Positions 1 to 7,852 of a stretch of 39,240 nucleotides of DNA are shown in pieces (the first letter of the stretch is position 1; each line of letters begins with the position of its first letter). A program made the translations under genes and the position numbers. Source of the DNA: Hyphomicrobiales bacterium (lineage in GTDB: Bacteria > Pseudomonadota > Alphaproteobacteria > Rhizobiales > Xanthobacteraceae); the NCBI GenBank assembly GCA_021730985.1, contig JAKFYI010000047.1, positions 1-39,240 of the forward strand, in the 5' to 3' direction. The notes under the pieces were generated by a model. The model saw only the letters and a list, made by a program, of their open reading frames with translations. It had not been told where the DNA came from and did not search any database.

Positions 1-117
1 CCCTAACCCTCCCCCGCAAGCGGGGGAGGGGACCGGCCGGCATTCGGCGAGCGAGCGCACTCATCATCATCGCGCGCCCGCTTTCGCGGGGACGAGCGGT
101 TGGTGTTTGACGCGCCG
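1..117. repeat. Intergenic palindromic repeats
   Basis: Two GC-rich hairpins lie downstream of the minus-strand gene pair. Bases 7-17 pair perfectly with 20-30 around an AA loop (CCCTCCCCCGC arm), and bases 77-81 pair with 86-90 (CCCGC arm with TTTC loop). The same two repeat types recur at about 13.5, 14.3, 14.8, 17.9 and 32.0 kb, so they are dispersed family members and not just a local terminator. No coding sequence is recognised here; a molybdenum-binding large subunit gene, if linked, would have to lie beyond the left edge. Confidence 0.75.
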
Positions 118-600
118 TCATCGCTTGCCTCGCGCCTGCGCCACCGCCTCGATCGCATCGACGATCGCGTGGTAGCCGGTGCAGCGGCAGTAGTTGCCGG
201 AAATCTGCTCGCGGATCCGGTCGCGGCTCGGGACCGTGCCGTGGCTCAGCAGTTCCTGCGCCGTGAGCAGCATGCCCGGCGTGCAGAACCCGCATTGCAG
301 CGCGTTGCGCTTCTCGAACGCGGCCTGCAGGTCGGCGATCTCGCCCCCGTCTGACACGCCTTCGATGGTTTCGACGCGCGCGCCGTCGCATTGCGCCGCC
401 AGCATCAGGCAGCCGCGCACCACCACGCCATCGACCCGCACCGTACAGGCGCCGCAGACCCCATGCTCGCAGCCGACGTGGCTGCCGGTCAGCGCCAAAT
501 CCTCGCGCAGGAAATCGACCAGGCTCTTGCGGGCCTCCACGGTCTCCACGACGGCTTCGCCGTTGACTGTGAGAGCGATGTCGCAGGTGGGCGCGCTCAC
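118..600 (-). CDS. Molybdenum hydroxylase [2Fe-2S] subunit (CoxS type)
   Basis: This 160-residue protein is the small iron-sulfur subunit of a xanthine dehydrogenase/CO dehydrogenase-family molybdenum hydroxylase, which passes electrons from the molybdenum site to FAD. The N-terminal plant-ferredoxin-like domain carries Cys44, Cys49, Cys52 and Cys64 (motif GCEHGVCGAC). The C-terminal helical domain carries Cys103, Cys106, Cys138 and Cys140 (motifs CGFCTPGM and CRCTGY). All eight ligands for the two clusters are present and the length is normal for the family. Its ATG overlaps the stop of the upstream FAD subunit gene by four bases, so the two are translationally coupled. The substrate cannot be read from this subunit. 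The catalytic large subunit is not in the window. Confidence 0.95.
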   Translation of the reverse strand: MSAPTCDIALTVNGEAVVETVEARKSLVDFLREDLALTGSHVGCEHGVCGACTVRVDGVVVRGCLMLAAQCDGARVETIEGVSDGGEIADLQAAFEKRNALQCGFCTPGMLLTAQELLSHGTVPSRDRIREQISGNYCRCTGYHAIVDAIEAVAQARGKR

Positions 601-1439
601 GATCGCGGCTCCGCAAGCTGCTTCACCACACGCCGCAGCAGCACGCCGGCCAAGTGCATCTTGGTTGCGGCGTCGGCCTGCACGTCGGCATGGGGATCGA
701 GATCGCTGCCCAGCGCCTGCACCGCCGCCTCGATGTCGCCGTTCGCGACGGCCGCCTCCGCGCTCTTGGCCCGCAGCGGCGTCGCGCCGACGCCAAAGTA
801 GGCGAGGCGCACATCGGCAAGCCCTTTGCCTCCCGCTCTGGCGCTCGCCGCCAGGCCCGCGATGGCGTAGTCGCCGTGGCGGCGGGCGAATTCGGCAAAG
901 CCCGCGCGGGTGTCTTTCGTTGCCACCGGAATTCGGATTGCGGTGAGCAGGTCCGATGTCCCGAGCGCCGTCTCGAACAGGCCCTTGAAGAAGTCGTCGG
1001 CCTTCACGCTGCGCTTGCCGCCCGGTCCTGCGATTTCGATCTCGCCGTTCAGCGCCAGCAGGCAGGCCGGCAGCTCGGCCGCGGGATCGGCGAAGGCGAT
1101 CGAGCCGCCGAGGGTGCCGCGGTTGCGGATCGCCGCGTGGCCGATGTGGGGGAGCGCGAGCGCGATCAGCGGCGCGTGTTTCGCAATGTCGGCGGAGCGC
1201 TCGGCCTCGACATGCCGGGTCAGCGCGCCGATGTGGACCTGCCCGTTGCCGACCGAAATTCCAGTGAGTGCGCCGATGCCGTTGATGTCGATCAGCAGCT
1301 TCGGCTGCGACAGCCGCATGTTCAGCGTCGCCATCAGGCTTTGCCCGCCGGCGAGCAATCGCGCATCGGTCTGGCCGAGCAGCTTGATCGCATCGTCGAC
1401 CGACTTGGCCTTGGCATAGGCAAACGGCGCCGGCTTCAC
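597..1439 (-). CDS. Molybdenum hydroxylase FAD-binding subunit (CoxM type)
   Basis: The protein is the medium, FAD-binding subunit of a CoxSML-type molybdenum hydroxylase. The two flavin motifs are visible: AGGQSLMATLNMRL near residue 33 and RNRGTLGGSIAFADP near residue 105. A C-terminal CO-dehydrogenase flavoprotein domain follows. I chose the GTG at 1439 (protein begins MKPAPFAYAKA, 280 residues) because a GGGAGG sequence lies just upstream and family members start here; the open frame continues up to 1526 but that extension is poorly conserved in character. It is the first gene of a minus-strand pair with the [2Fe-2S] subunit. Known relatives oxidise CO, purines, nicotinate, aldehydes or aromatic acids, and none can be singled out here. 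Confidence 0.93.
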   Translation of the reverse strand: MKPAPFAYAKAKSVDDAIKLLGQTDARLLAGGQSLMATLNMRLSQPKLLIDINGIGALTGISVGNGQVHIGALTRHVEAERSADIAKHAPLIALALPHIGHAAIRNRGTLGGSIAFADPAAELPACLLALNGEIEIAGPGGKRSVKADDFFKGLFETALGTSDLLTAIRIPVATKDTRAGFAEFARRHGDYAIAGLAASARAGGKGLADVRLAYFGVGATPLRAKSAEAAVANGDIEAAVQALGSDLDPHADVQADAATKMHLAGVLLRRVVKQLAEPRS

Positions 1440-1574
1440 GCGAAAACCCTCCCGGACCACATTCTCTTTTTTCTTATTGTGTCCGGTAACCGGAAGCGGA
1501 GCAACACGCCCCGCGTCCATCGGCACTTTCCGTGTTAATCTGCCGCAGAAAAAGCAGCCCGGCGGAGCCCGATC
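1440..1574. promoter_or_regulatory. Divergent promoter region
   Basis: This 135-base interval separates the minus-strand molybdenum hydroxylase genes from the plus-strand hydrolase, so it must hold start signals for both directions unless they are read from afar. It contains an A-rich stretch around 1464-1476. I cannot assign -35 and -10 boxes with confidence. Confidence 0.4.
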
Positions 1575-2741
1575 ATGAATGTGCAGTCGTCATCCCAGCC
1601 GACCGGCTCCCGCGAGCGTTCGCTGGACGAGGTGAAGGCCGAGCTGATGCGCCGCGCCGGACGCCTCAACCCGTTCGAGGACATTCGCCCTGAGGATGCG
1701 GAGCGGGTGATGAACGCGCTCACCAGCCTCGACAAGGATCATTGGGGCGAGGAGTGGAGCAAGCTCGGGCTGTCCTACGAGAAGAAAGGCGATGAGCGCT
1801 TAGCCGCAGGCGCGCCCGGTAAGGAACTGCTCGAGCTCTACATGCACGGCTTCGACGCCTGCCGGGTCGGCCGCTATCCGTCGCCGGTGTCGCCCGGCAA
1901 GCTCGCCGCCTATCACCATTCGCTGCGCATGTTCAGGAAAGCGGCCAAGCACTTCGAGCCGAAGCTCGAGATCGTCGAGATTCCGTTCGAAGGCAAGAAG
2001 CTGGTCGGCTATCTGCAACGGCCGCCCGGCGTCGCCAAGCCGCCTGTGGTGCTGCATTGGGGCGGCGTCGATGGCTGGAAGGAAGACCGGCTGCGTATTT
2101 CGAACGAGATCATGCACGCCGGGATGGCGTCGCTGATCGTCGATATGCCGGGCTCGGGCGAGAATCCGGTGTCGTACAGCGATCCGGCCGCGGAGCGGAC
2201 CTATCTCGCCTGGATGGACTACATCAATCAGCGCACAGATATCGACGGCGCGCGGCTCGGCGTATGGGGCGGCAGCTTCGGCGCCTATTGGGCGGCGCGA
2301 CTTGCGTATGTCGCCCGCGACCGCATCAAGGGCGCGGTGTTCCACGGCGGCAACATCCACTACGGCTTCCAGAAGGAATGGCTGGTGCCGGCCTTCACCA
2401 CCGGCGGCGCCACATATCTGTTCGGCGCGCAGAGCCTGCTTGACGCGCGCGGCCGTGCGATGGGCACGAAGACGATGGAAGAATTTCTGGAGATCGCGCC
2501 GCGCTTCTCGCTCAAGACGATGGGCCTGCTCGACCAGCCGTCGGCGCCGATCCTCGGCGTCAACGGCAAGCTCGACGATCAGGCGCCGGTTGCCGACATC
2601 TATCTTCTGATGGAGCACGGCAGCCCGAAGTCGGCGCGGGTTTATGCGGACGGCCACCACATGGGCCGCACGCCGGGCCAGCCGGCGGATCACATCGCGG
2701 TGACGATCGTTCAGTGGCTGAAGGAGCAGTTGGCGCGATAG
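1575..2741 (+). CDS. Alpha/beta hydrolase, FrsA/DUF1100-like esterase
   Basis: This 388-residue protein is a serine alpha/beta hydrolase with a long N-terminal helical cap region (about residues 1-130) before the catalytic core. That architecture is shared with FrsA and with 2,6-dihydroxypseudooxynicotine hydrolase (C-C bond cleavage in nicotine breakdown). The nucleophile elbow is GGSFG with Ser234. A likely acid lies in the GKLDDQAP segment (about residue 335), and the catalytic His is in YADGHHMG (361-362). No signal peptide is evident, so it is probably cytoplasmic. It diverges from the molybdenum hydroxylase genes, and oxidative hydroxylation followed by hydrolysis would fit one catabolic pathway. 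That link is inference and the substrate is unknown. Confidence 0.88.
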   Translation: MNVQSSSQPTGSRERSLDEVKAELMRRAGRLNPFEDIRPEDAERVMNALTSLDKDHWGEEWSKLGLSYEKKGDERLAAGAPGKELLELYMHGFDACRVGRYPSPVSPGKLAAYHHSLRMFRKAAKHFEPKLEIVEIPFEGKKLVGYLQRPPGVAKPPVVLHWGGVDGWKEDRLRISNEIMHAGMASLIVDMPGSGENPVSYSDPAAERTYLAWMDYINQRTDIDGARLGVWGGSFGAYWAARLAYVARDRIKGAVFHGGNIHYGFQKEWLVPAFTTGGATYLFGAQSLLDARGRAMGTKTMEEFLEIAPRFSLKTMGLLDQPSAPILGVNGKLDDQAPVADIYLLMEHGSPKSARVYADGHHMGRTPGQPADHIAVTIVQWLKEQLAR

Positions 2742-3018
2742 GGCACCTTCGAGACCGCTCGCAAAGAACTCAAGGTCTTAGAACTAAAATGAATGAAGAA
2801 GCGCCTTAGCGTGCATTGCCTCGGTCGATGAGCGCGCCGCAGAGGTCCGGGCTATCAAAGCAAGCCAATTGTGCCGATACCAATTATGAGTGAACCCGAT
2901 GCGGAATTATTATCGGGCGGCCGAGAGGTTGCTCAGAGGATGCTCCAAGCTTGCCCGTACATCGTTAAAAGCCTAGCAATGACTAAGGCTAGAGTACGAG
3001 ATCAACCAGTTGGGAAAC

Positions 3019-3750
3019 ATGAAATCAATTTTTTCATTGGCGCTACTGACATTTGCGGTTTCGCCGGTCGCATTTGCAGCGGATATTCCGGCACCTTCTC
3101 CAATGCCCCGTGTGGCGGTGGCCGCTCCTCTGTATGACTGGTCGGGCGCCTATGTCGGCGGCGCGCTCGGCTGGGCGAACAACTCCAATCGGTTTGCAGG
3201 TGGCGCGGCGATTCCCCCGCTGGGCGTGGGCGGTGCGGTTGTGTTCCCGACCATCACCAAGGACGGCATCACCGGCTCGTTTCTTGTCGGCTACAATCAT
3301 CAATTCAATCAATTCGTTGTGGGCGTGGAGGGCGACGTCGGTTACCGGATGGTGGGGGAGAAGCGCTACAATCAGGTGTGGGGCGACTTCCTGACAGCCC
3401 ATACGAACTGGGGCGGCTCTATCCGCGGCCGGTTCGGTTACGCGTTTGATCGCGCTCTGCTCTACACAACCGGCGGCGTGGCATTTCAGGCCGCCAAGGC
3501 AACCTATGGCGGCTTCTGGGGCTCCATCGGGTTGGGCGACAGCGTGCGCTGGGGCTGGACGCTGGGCGCCGGCATCGAATACGCGTTCGCCAAGCATTGG
3601 ATCGCCGGTGTGGAGTATCGCTACACCGACCTCGGCACCGACACATACACATGGCCGGCAGGGTTTACTCACAATCTCGGGGTGGCCGGACTTTCTCAGT
3701 CGTCCACTTCAAACCAAGTTACGGGCCGTCTTAGTTATAAATTTCAATAA
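3019..3750 (+). CDS. Outer membrane beta-barrel protein (Omp25/31-like)
   Basis: The protein (243 residues) begins with a clear signal peptide (MKSIFSLALLTFAVSPVAFAA), cleaved near residue 20. A Pro-rich linker follows, then an eight-stranded porin-like barrel opening with YDWSGAYVGGALGW, which is the typical start of rhizobial Omp25/31 and RopB-like proteins. The C-terminus ends in Phe-Gln after alternating strands (VTGRLSYKFQ), close to the usual barrel-assembly signal. I chose the ATG at 3019 because an upstream TTG at 3010 would add residues before the signal peptide. The 277 bases upstream (2742-3018) are less GC-rich and hold no recognisable gene. Function is probably structural or as a small porin. 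Confidence 0.88.
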   Translation: MKSIFSLALLTFAVSPVAFAADIPAPSPMPRVAVAAPLYDWSGAYVGGALGWANNSNRFAGGAAIPPLGVGGAVVFPTITKDGITGSFLVGYNHQFNQFVVGVEGDVGYRMVGEKRYNQVWGDFLTAHTNWGGSIRGRFGYAFDRALLYTTGGVAFQAAKATYGGFWGSIGLGDSVRWGWTLGAGIEYAFAKHWIAGVEYRYTDLGTDTYTWPAGFTHNLGVAGLSQSSTSNQVTGRLSYKFQ

Positions 3751-3928
3751 GCACGAGGCTCACCTGGCGCTGAGGTGTTCATCACTTCGAAGTGTCATTT
3801 GAATACGGCCCCTGAAGGTAAGGTCAGAAGCGGTAACATAACCGTAGACAATGCAGAGCCATGCAAGTGAAGGTATCTGAACGCTGCCAACAACTCGAAA
3901 AAATTGCACCTTCATAGAGGATGACAAG

Positions 3929-4726
3929 ATGTCCGTACTTTCGCTACTCCGTCAGAGGTCGATAGGCTTCTGCTTGGCTGCGCTGGCCGTAGTGTTGGTA
4001 ATGCTCGCTTCTGCGGTCGCGCAAGCTCAGGACGCCAGCAAGGTCCTGAAATCGATGACCGACTATGTGTCGAGTCAGAAAAGCATTTCGCTCACCTACG
4101 ACACCGACGTCGAGGTCATGACCAGCGAATTGCAAAAGGTTCAGTTCGCAAGCTCCGGTCAGATGCTGTTGAGCCGTCCGGACAAGGTCCGCGCCAGTCG
4201 GATCGGCGGTTATGCCGACGTCGAACTCAACTTCGATGGTAAGACGCTGACGGTGCTCGGCAAGAATCTCAATGCGTATACGCAGGCCGAAGCGCCCGGA
4301 TCGGTCGACCAATTGGTCGCCCGGCTGAGGAGCGATTTCGGAATAGCGGTGCCGGGGGCCGATTTGCTGTTGTCGCGCGCCTACGATGAACTAATGGCTG
4401 AAGTGCTCGAAGCCAAGCACATCGGCCGCGGCGTGATCGACGGCGTTGAATGCGAGCATCTTGCTTTTCGGAACCACGATGTCGATTGGCAGCTCTGGGT
4501 GGAGGTCGGAGCGCGCCCGATCCCGCGCAAGTATGTGATCACCAGCAAGATGGTGACCGGTGCGCCACAGTACACGCTTCGCATTAAGGACTGGAGGACC
4601 GACACCCAAGTCGCCGCCGATGCCTTTACATTCAAGCCGGCCGCCGATGCCAAAAAGGTAGACATCTCTGCCTTGGCAAACATCGACGAGATTCCACACG
4701 GTGTTGCACCAGGAGCAAAGAAATGA
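3929..4726 (+). CDS. DUF2092 family secreted protein
   Basis: This 265-residue protein has an N-terminal hydrophobic export signal (residues about 12-34, ending AQAQ) and then a DUF2092-type domain. It resembles the LolA/LolB-like fold, with recognisable pieces such as a long alternating region with YDTDVEVMTSELQKVQFASSG and KVRASRIGGYADVELNFDGKTL. It is likely periplasmic; the family has no established biochemical role, though related folds carry lipids or lipoproteins. Its stop overlaps the next small gene by four bases (ATGA), so the two form a coupled operon. In other bacteria DUF2092 genes often sit with small secreted partners, which agrees with this layout. Confidence 0.85.
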   Translation: MSVLSLLRQRSIGFCLAALAVVLVMLASAVAQAQDASKVLKSMTDYVSSQKSISLTYDTDVEVMTSELQKVQFASSGQMLLSRPDKVRASRIGGYADVELNFDGKTLTVLGKNLNAYTQAEAPGSVDQLVARLRSDFGIAVPGADLLLSRAYDELMAEVLEAKHIGRGVIDGVECEHLAFRNHDVDWQLWVEVGARPIPRKYVITSKMVTGAPQYTLRIKDWRTDTQVAADAFTFKPAADAKKVDISALANIDEIPHGVAPGAKK

Positions 4727-5028
4727 CCATGAAGATCAGAATGCTGAAGATCGCTTTGGCGACTGTTGCCGGCGCAGGCGTGCTTTTCATCAGCGAAAAA
4801 GCCACGTCCCCCAACGGCCCGCTGGTTACTGAAGCTTCGGCCGTCATCGGTCGCCCGCTCACGCCGGTGAGCTATGCGGGCGTCGCGCGACGCACGACGG
4901 CTCGCGCTTATGGTGCTGCTGTTGTGGCGCCGGTTTACGCCGCGCCGGTCTACGTGGCGCCGGTCTACGCGCCGGCGTGCGTCCAGGTGGTCAATGCCTA
5001 TGGGCAGATCACGACCGTTTGCCGGTAA
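4723..5028 (+). CDS. Small secreted hypothetical protein
   Basis: This 101-residue protein starts in the stop codon of the DUF2092 gene (ATGA overlap). It has an N-terminal signal or anchor segment (about residues 8-25) and a low-complexity middle made of repeated AAPVY/VAPVY units (about residues 68-82). It ends with two Cys residues about 17 apart (ACVQVVNAYGQITTVCR), which may form a disulfide in the periplasm. I do not recognise the family. Coupling to the DUF2092 gene suggests the two proteins act together. Confidence 0.75.
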   Translation: MTMKIRMLKIALATVAGAGVLFISEKATSPNGPLVTEASAVIGRPLTPVSYAGVARRTTARAYGAAVVAPVYAAPVYVAPVYAPACVQVVNAYGQITTVCR

Positions 5029-5098
5029 TGACGCTCGGGGGCGGACAGCGTATCTAAATCAGCACGGGGCCGCGGGGACGAGCGGGCCGCGACCGTTG

Positions 5099-6004
5099 CT
5101 ATCCCTGCACGCGCTTCACGATGTCGAGCGCGCGCCGCAGCAGCGTCATCGAAGCTTCCAGCGTGCGGAACGCCGCGTGCGCGGACAGCGTGGTGGTTTC
5201 GATGATCGCCAGCGGATTGTCGGACTTCAACGGCTCGACGTGGAACACGTCGCAGCCGGCGTGCCGGATATGGCCGGTGCGCAATGCGTCAACCAGCGCC
5301 GCCTCGTCAACCAATGCGCCGCGCGCCGTATTGACCAGAATGACGCCGGGCTTCATGCGCGCGATCCGCTTGGCATTGAGGAAGCCGCGGGTCTCGTCGC
5401 TGAGCGTCAGGTTGAGCGAGACGACGTCGGACTTCGCGAGCAACGCGTCGAGTTCAACCATCGTCACGCCCGCGCTCTCGCGCGGCGTGCGGTTCCAGGC
5501 CATCACCTCCATGCCGATGCCGCGGGCGATCCGCGCCACTTCCGCGCCGATGCCGCCAAGCCCGATAATGCCGAGCGTCTTGCCGTGGAGTTGCATGCCT
5601 TCACGCGGCCGCCAGACGCCGCCGCGGGTCTCGCGATCCATGCGGCTGAGATCGCGGGCGCAGGCGAACATCAGCGCGATGGTGTGCTCGGCCACGGCGG
5701 TGTCGCCGTAGCCCTTGATGGTGTGGACCTTGACGCCGAGCGCCTCGAGTTCGGCCACATTCATGTAGCTGGCGGCGCCGGTGCCGAGGAACACGACGTG
5801 CTTGAGGCTCTTGCACTGCCGCACCAGGTCGGTCGGCATGTAGGAATGGTCGTCAATCGCGATCTCGTGGTCGCCGACCACGCGCGGCAGTTCCTCCTTG
5901 GTGAACGGCGCGGTGTTGACCGTCACCGGCGGATCGTCGGGCCGCAGCACACGCTGCCACACGGAGCCAAGCTGCTGGTTGCAGTCGATGAAGATCGTCT
6001 TCAT
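5099..6004 (-). CDS. D-isomer-specific 2-hydroxyacid dehydrogenase
   Basis: This 301-residue protein is an NAD(P)-dependent 2-hydroxyacid dehydrogenase. The Rossmann motif is GIIGLGGIGAEVARI (about residue 143), followed by WNR where NAD-specific enzymes usually carry Asp, which hints at NADPH use. The catalytic Arg is in NTARGALVDE, the Glu partner lies near CDVFHVEP, and the His is in SAHAAFRT. I prefer the ATG at 6004 (MKTIF) with AGAGGG just upstream; an ATG at 6022 would add six residues. The gene diverges from the FAH-SDR-AroE-like operon, so it may act on the same compounds. The exact substrate is unknown. Confidence 0.9.
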   Translation of the reverse strand: MKTIFIDCNQQLGSVWQRVLRPDDPPVTVNTAPFTKEELPRVVGDHEIAIDDHSYMPTDLVRQCKSLKHVVFLGTGAASYMNVAELEALGVKVHTIKGYGDTAVAEHTIALMFACARDLSRMDRETRGGVWRPREGMQLHGKTLGIIGLGGIGAEVARIARGIGMEVMAWNRTPRESAGVTMVELDALLAKSDVVSLNLTLSDETRGFLNAKRIARMKPGVILVNTARGALVDEAALVDALRTGHIRHAGCDVFHVEPLKSDNPLAIIETTTLSAHAAFRTLEASMTLLRRALDIVKRVQG

Positions 6005-6168
6005 TTGCCCTCTGGCGGTCATGCCCCAATGATGGCGGGCACCTGTGAACAGCGCACTTTGTGGGATTGCCGGATCGCCCGGTCAAGCCGGACAGGGCGG
6101 CGGCAATTGGCATGGCGGTTTGCCGCCACGTATTGTACGACGGACAGCCCTGCAACCGAGGAGCAAGG

Positions 6169-7032
6169 ATGCATTTCGCCAGCTATAACGTGCGCTGCCG
6201 GGCCAGTTACGGGGTTGTCGTCGGCAATGGGGTCGCCGATCTGCGCCCCAGGCTTTCGCCCCGCTATCCCACGTTGCTCGATGTGCTGCGCGCCGGTGCG
6301 CTGGACGAGGTGATGGCGGGGGCGACCGGCGTGCGAGCCGATTTCCCGCTCACCGAAGTGGAATTGCTCGCTCCGGTTCCAGGCGGCGAGAAGATTCTCT
6401 GCATCGGCGTGAATTACGCCAACCGCGGCGCCGAACTGGCCAGCGCCGGCGGCAACGAGGACGCGAAATATCCGAGCATGTTCTTCAAGCCGCCGAACGG
6501 GCTGGTGGGACACAATTCGCCGATCATGCGGCCGCCGGAATCCGAACAACTCGAATACGAGGGCGAGATCGCGCTGGTGATCGGCAAGACCGCGCGGCGG
6601 GTGTCCAAGGAGCAGGCGCTGAGCCATGTGGCGGGCATCACGCTGGCCAACGAAGGCACCATCCGCGACTGGATCAAGCATGGCCGCTTCAACGTCACGC
6701 AAGGCAAGAGCTGGGATGCCAGCGGCAGCATCGGGCCGTGGATGACCACCGGCGTCGATTTGACCAAGCCGCTCCACATCGTCTGCAAGATCAACGGCGA
6801 GGTGACGCAGGACGACACCACGGCGAGCATGATCTTCGGCTTTGCCGACATCATCTCTTATGTCTCGACCTTCATGACGCTCAAGCCGGGCGACGTCATC
6901 CTGACGGGCACGCCGACCAAGCTCGGTCAGGCCGAAGGCGGACGAAAATGGCTGAAGGCCGGCGACGTGTTCGAGATGACCGTGCCGGAGGTCGGCACGC
7001 TGCGAAATCAAGTGATCGACGAAAAACTCTAA
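6169..7032 (+). CDS. Fumarylacetoacetate hydrolase family protein
   Basis: The 287-residue protein belongs to the FAH superfamily (hydrolases, hydratases and decarboxylases acting on beta-diketo or 2-oxo acids with a bound divalent metal). The motifs GVNYANRG, FFKPPNGLVG, EYEGEIALVIGK (metal-binding Glu pair) and the C-terminal TGTPTKLG are all in place. I chose the ATG at 6169 because GAGGAGCAAGG immediately precedes it; the open frame upstream to 6061 has no family similarity. It is the first of three closely spaced genes (25 bases to the SDR, then 6 to the AroE-like gene). The operon looks catabolic, probably for ring-derived acids, but the substrate is inference. Confidence 0.92.
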   Translation: MHFASYNVRCRASYGVVVGNGVADLRPRLSPRYPTLLDVLRAGALDEVMAGATGVRADFPLTEVELLAPVPGGEKILCIGVNYANRGAELASAGGNEDAKYPSMFFKPPNGLVGHNSPIMRPPESEQLEYEGEIALVIGKTARRVSKEQALSHVAGITLANEGTIRDWIKHGRFNVTQGKSWDASGSIGPWMTTGVDLTKPLHIVCKINGEVTQDDTTASMIFGFADIISYVSTFMTLKPGDVILTGTPTKLGQAEGGRKWLKAGDVFEMTVPEVGTLRNQVIDEKL

Positions 7033-7057
7033 TCTGAAATTTTTGGGGAGAACTGAA

Positions 7058-7846
7058 ATGCCTGGCGAGTTTCAAGGAAAAGTCGTTGTCGTCACCGGCG
7101 GCAGCCGCGGCATCGGCCGCGAGATTGCGTGTGCGTTCGCGGCGCAGGGCGCGCAAACGGTGCTGGCATCGTCTTCGGGGAAGAACCTCGAAGCGGCCGC
7201 GAAGATCGTTGCCGCGGCCGGCGGGCCTGCTCCGCTGACGGTCGAGTCCGATCTGAAGACACTCGAAGGCTGCCAGAAGCTGTTGGACGCGGTGCAGGAC
7301 AAGTTCAAGCGCTGCGACATTCTGGTGAACTCGGCGGGCGCGACGCGCGCCGGCAACTTCCCAGATCTGCCGGACAGCGCCTGGATGGACGGCTACGCAC
7401 TGAAGTTCTTTGCCTGCGTTCGCATGTGCCGCCTGCTGTGGCCGATGCTGAAGACCGCGCAGGGCCATGTCGTCAACATCAGCGGCGGCGGCGCTCGCTC
7501 GCCGGGCGCCGATTTCACCATTGGCGGCTCGGTCAATGCGGCGATGGGCAACTTCTCCAAGGGCCTGTCGCAACTCGGCAAGAAGGATGGCGTCAACGTC
7601 AACGTGATCCATCCCGGCGCGACCGTGACCGAGCGGTTTCATGAGCTGATCGAGATGCGGGTCAAGGCGTCCGGCAAGTCGGCCGAGGAGTTGCGCGAGG
7701 AAGCCACCAAAAAAGATGGTATCCGCCGGCTCGGCCAGCCCGAAGACATTTCGGCGCTCACGCTGTTCCTTTGCTCGGAGAAAGCACGTCACATTCAGGG
7801 CACCGCGATCGCGGTCGATGGCGGCGCCACCGCCGGATACTATTGA
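7058..7846 (+). CDS. SDR-family protein lacking the YxxxK pair
   Basis: This 262-residue protein has the short-chain dehydrogenase/reductase fold: the cofactor motif TGGSRGIG at residues 13-20, NSAG at 91-94, and a C-terminal AVDGGATAGYY tail typical of classical SDRs. The catalytic Ser is kept (Ser142 in NISGGG). However, where Tyr and Lys of YxxxK should lie, the sequence reads GGSVNAAM, placing Gly156 and Asn160 there. The usual catalytic Asn also appears to be replaced by Lys116. The start at 7058 follows a GGGGAG site. It sits between an FAH-family gene and a shikimate-dehydrogenase-like gene. It may use a different chemistry, bind cofactor without catalysis, or serve as a partner subunit; canonical dehydrogenase activity is doubtful. 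Confidence 0.9.
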   Translation: MPGEFQGKVVVVTGGSRGIGREIACAFAAQGAQTVLASSSGKNLEAAAKIVAAAGGPAPLTVESDLKTLEGCQKLLDAVQDKFKRCDILVNSAGATRAGNFPDLPDSAWMDGYALKFFACVRMCRLLWPMLKTAQGHVVNISGGGARSPGADFTIGGSVNAAMGNFSKGLSQLGKKDGVNVNVIHPGATVTERFHELIEMRVKASGKSAEELREEATKKDGIRRLGQPEDISALTLFLCSEKARHIQGTAIAVDGGATAGYY

Positions 7847-7852
7847 TCTGCT

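Noticed and set aside
2871..3137. Short plus-strand frame overlapping the start of the first outer membrane protein
   Set aside because: It runs into the signal-peptide region of the barrel gene in another frame and has no supported start or motif.
4874..6313. Plus-strand open frame of 479 codons over the 2-hydroxyacid dehydrogenase
   Set aside because: It is the antisense shadow of a clear dehydrogenase gene; its composition is Arg/His-rich and without motifs.
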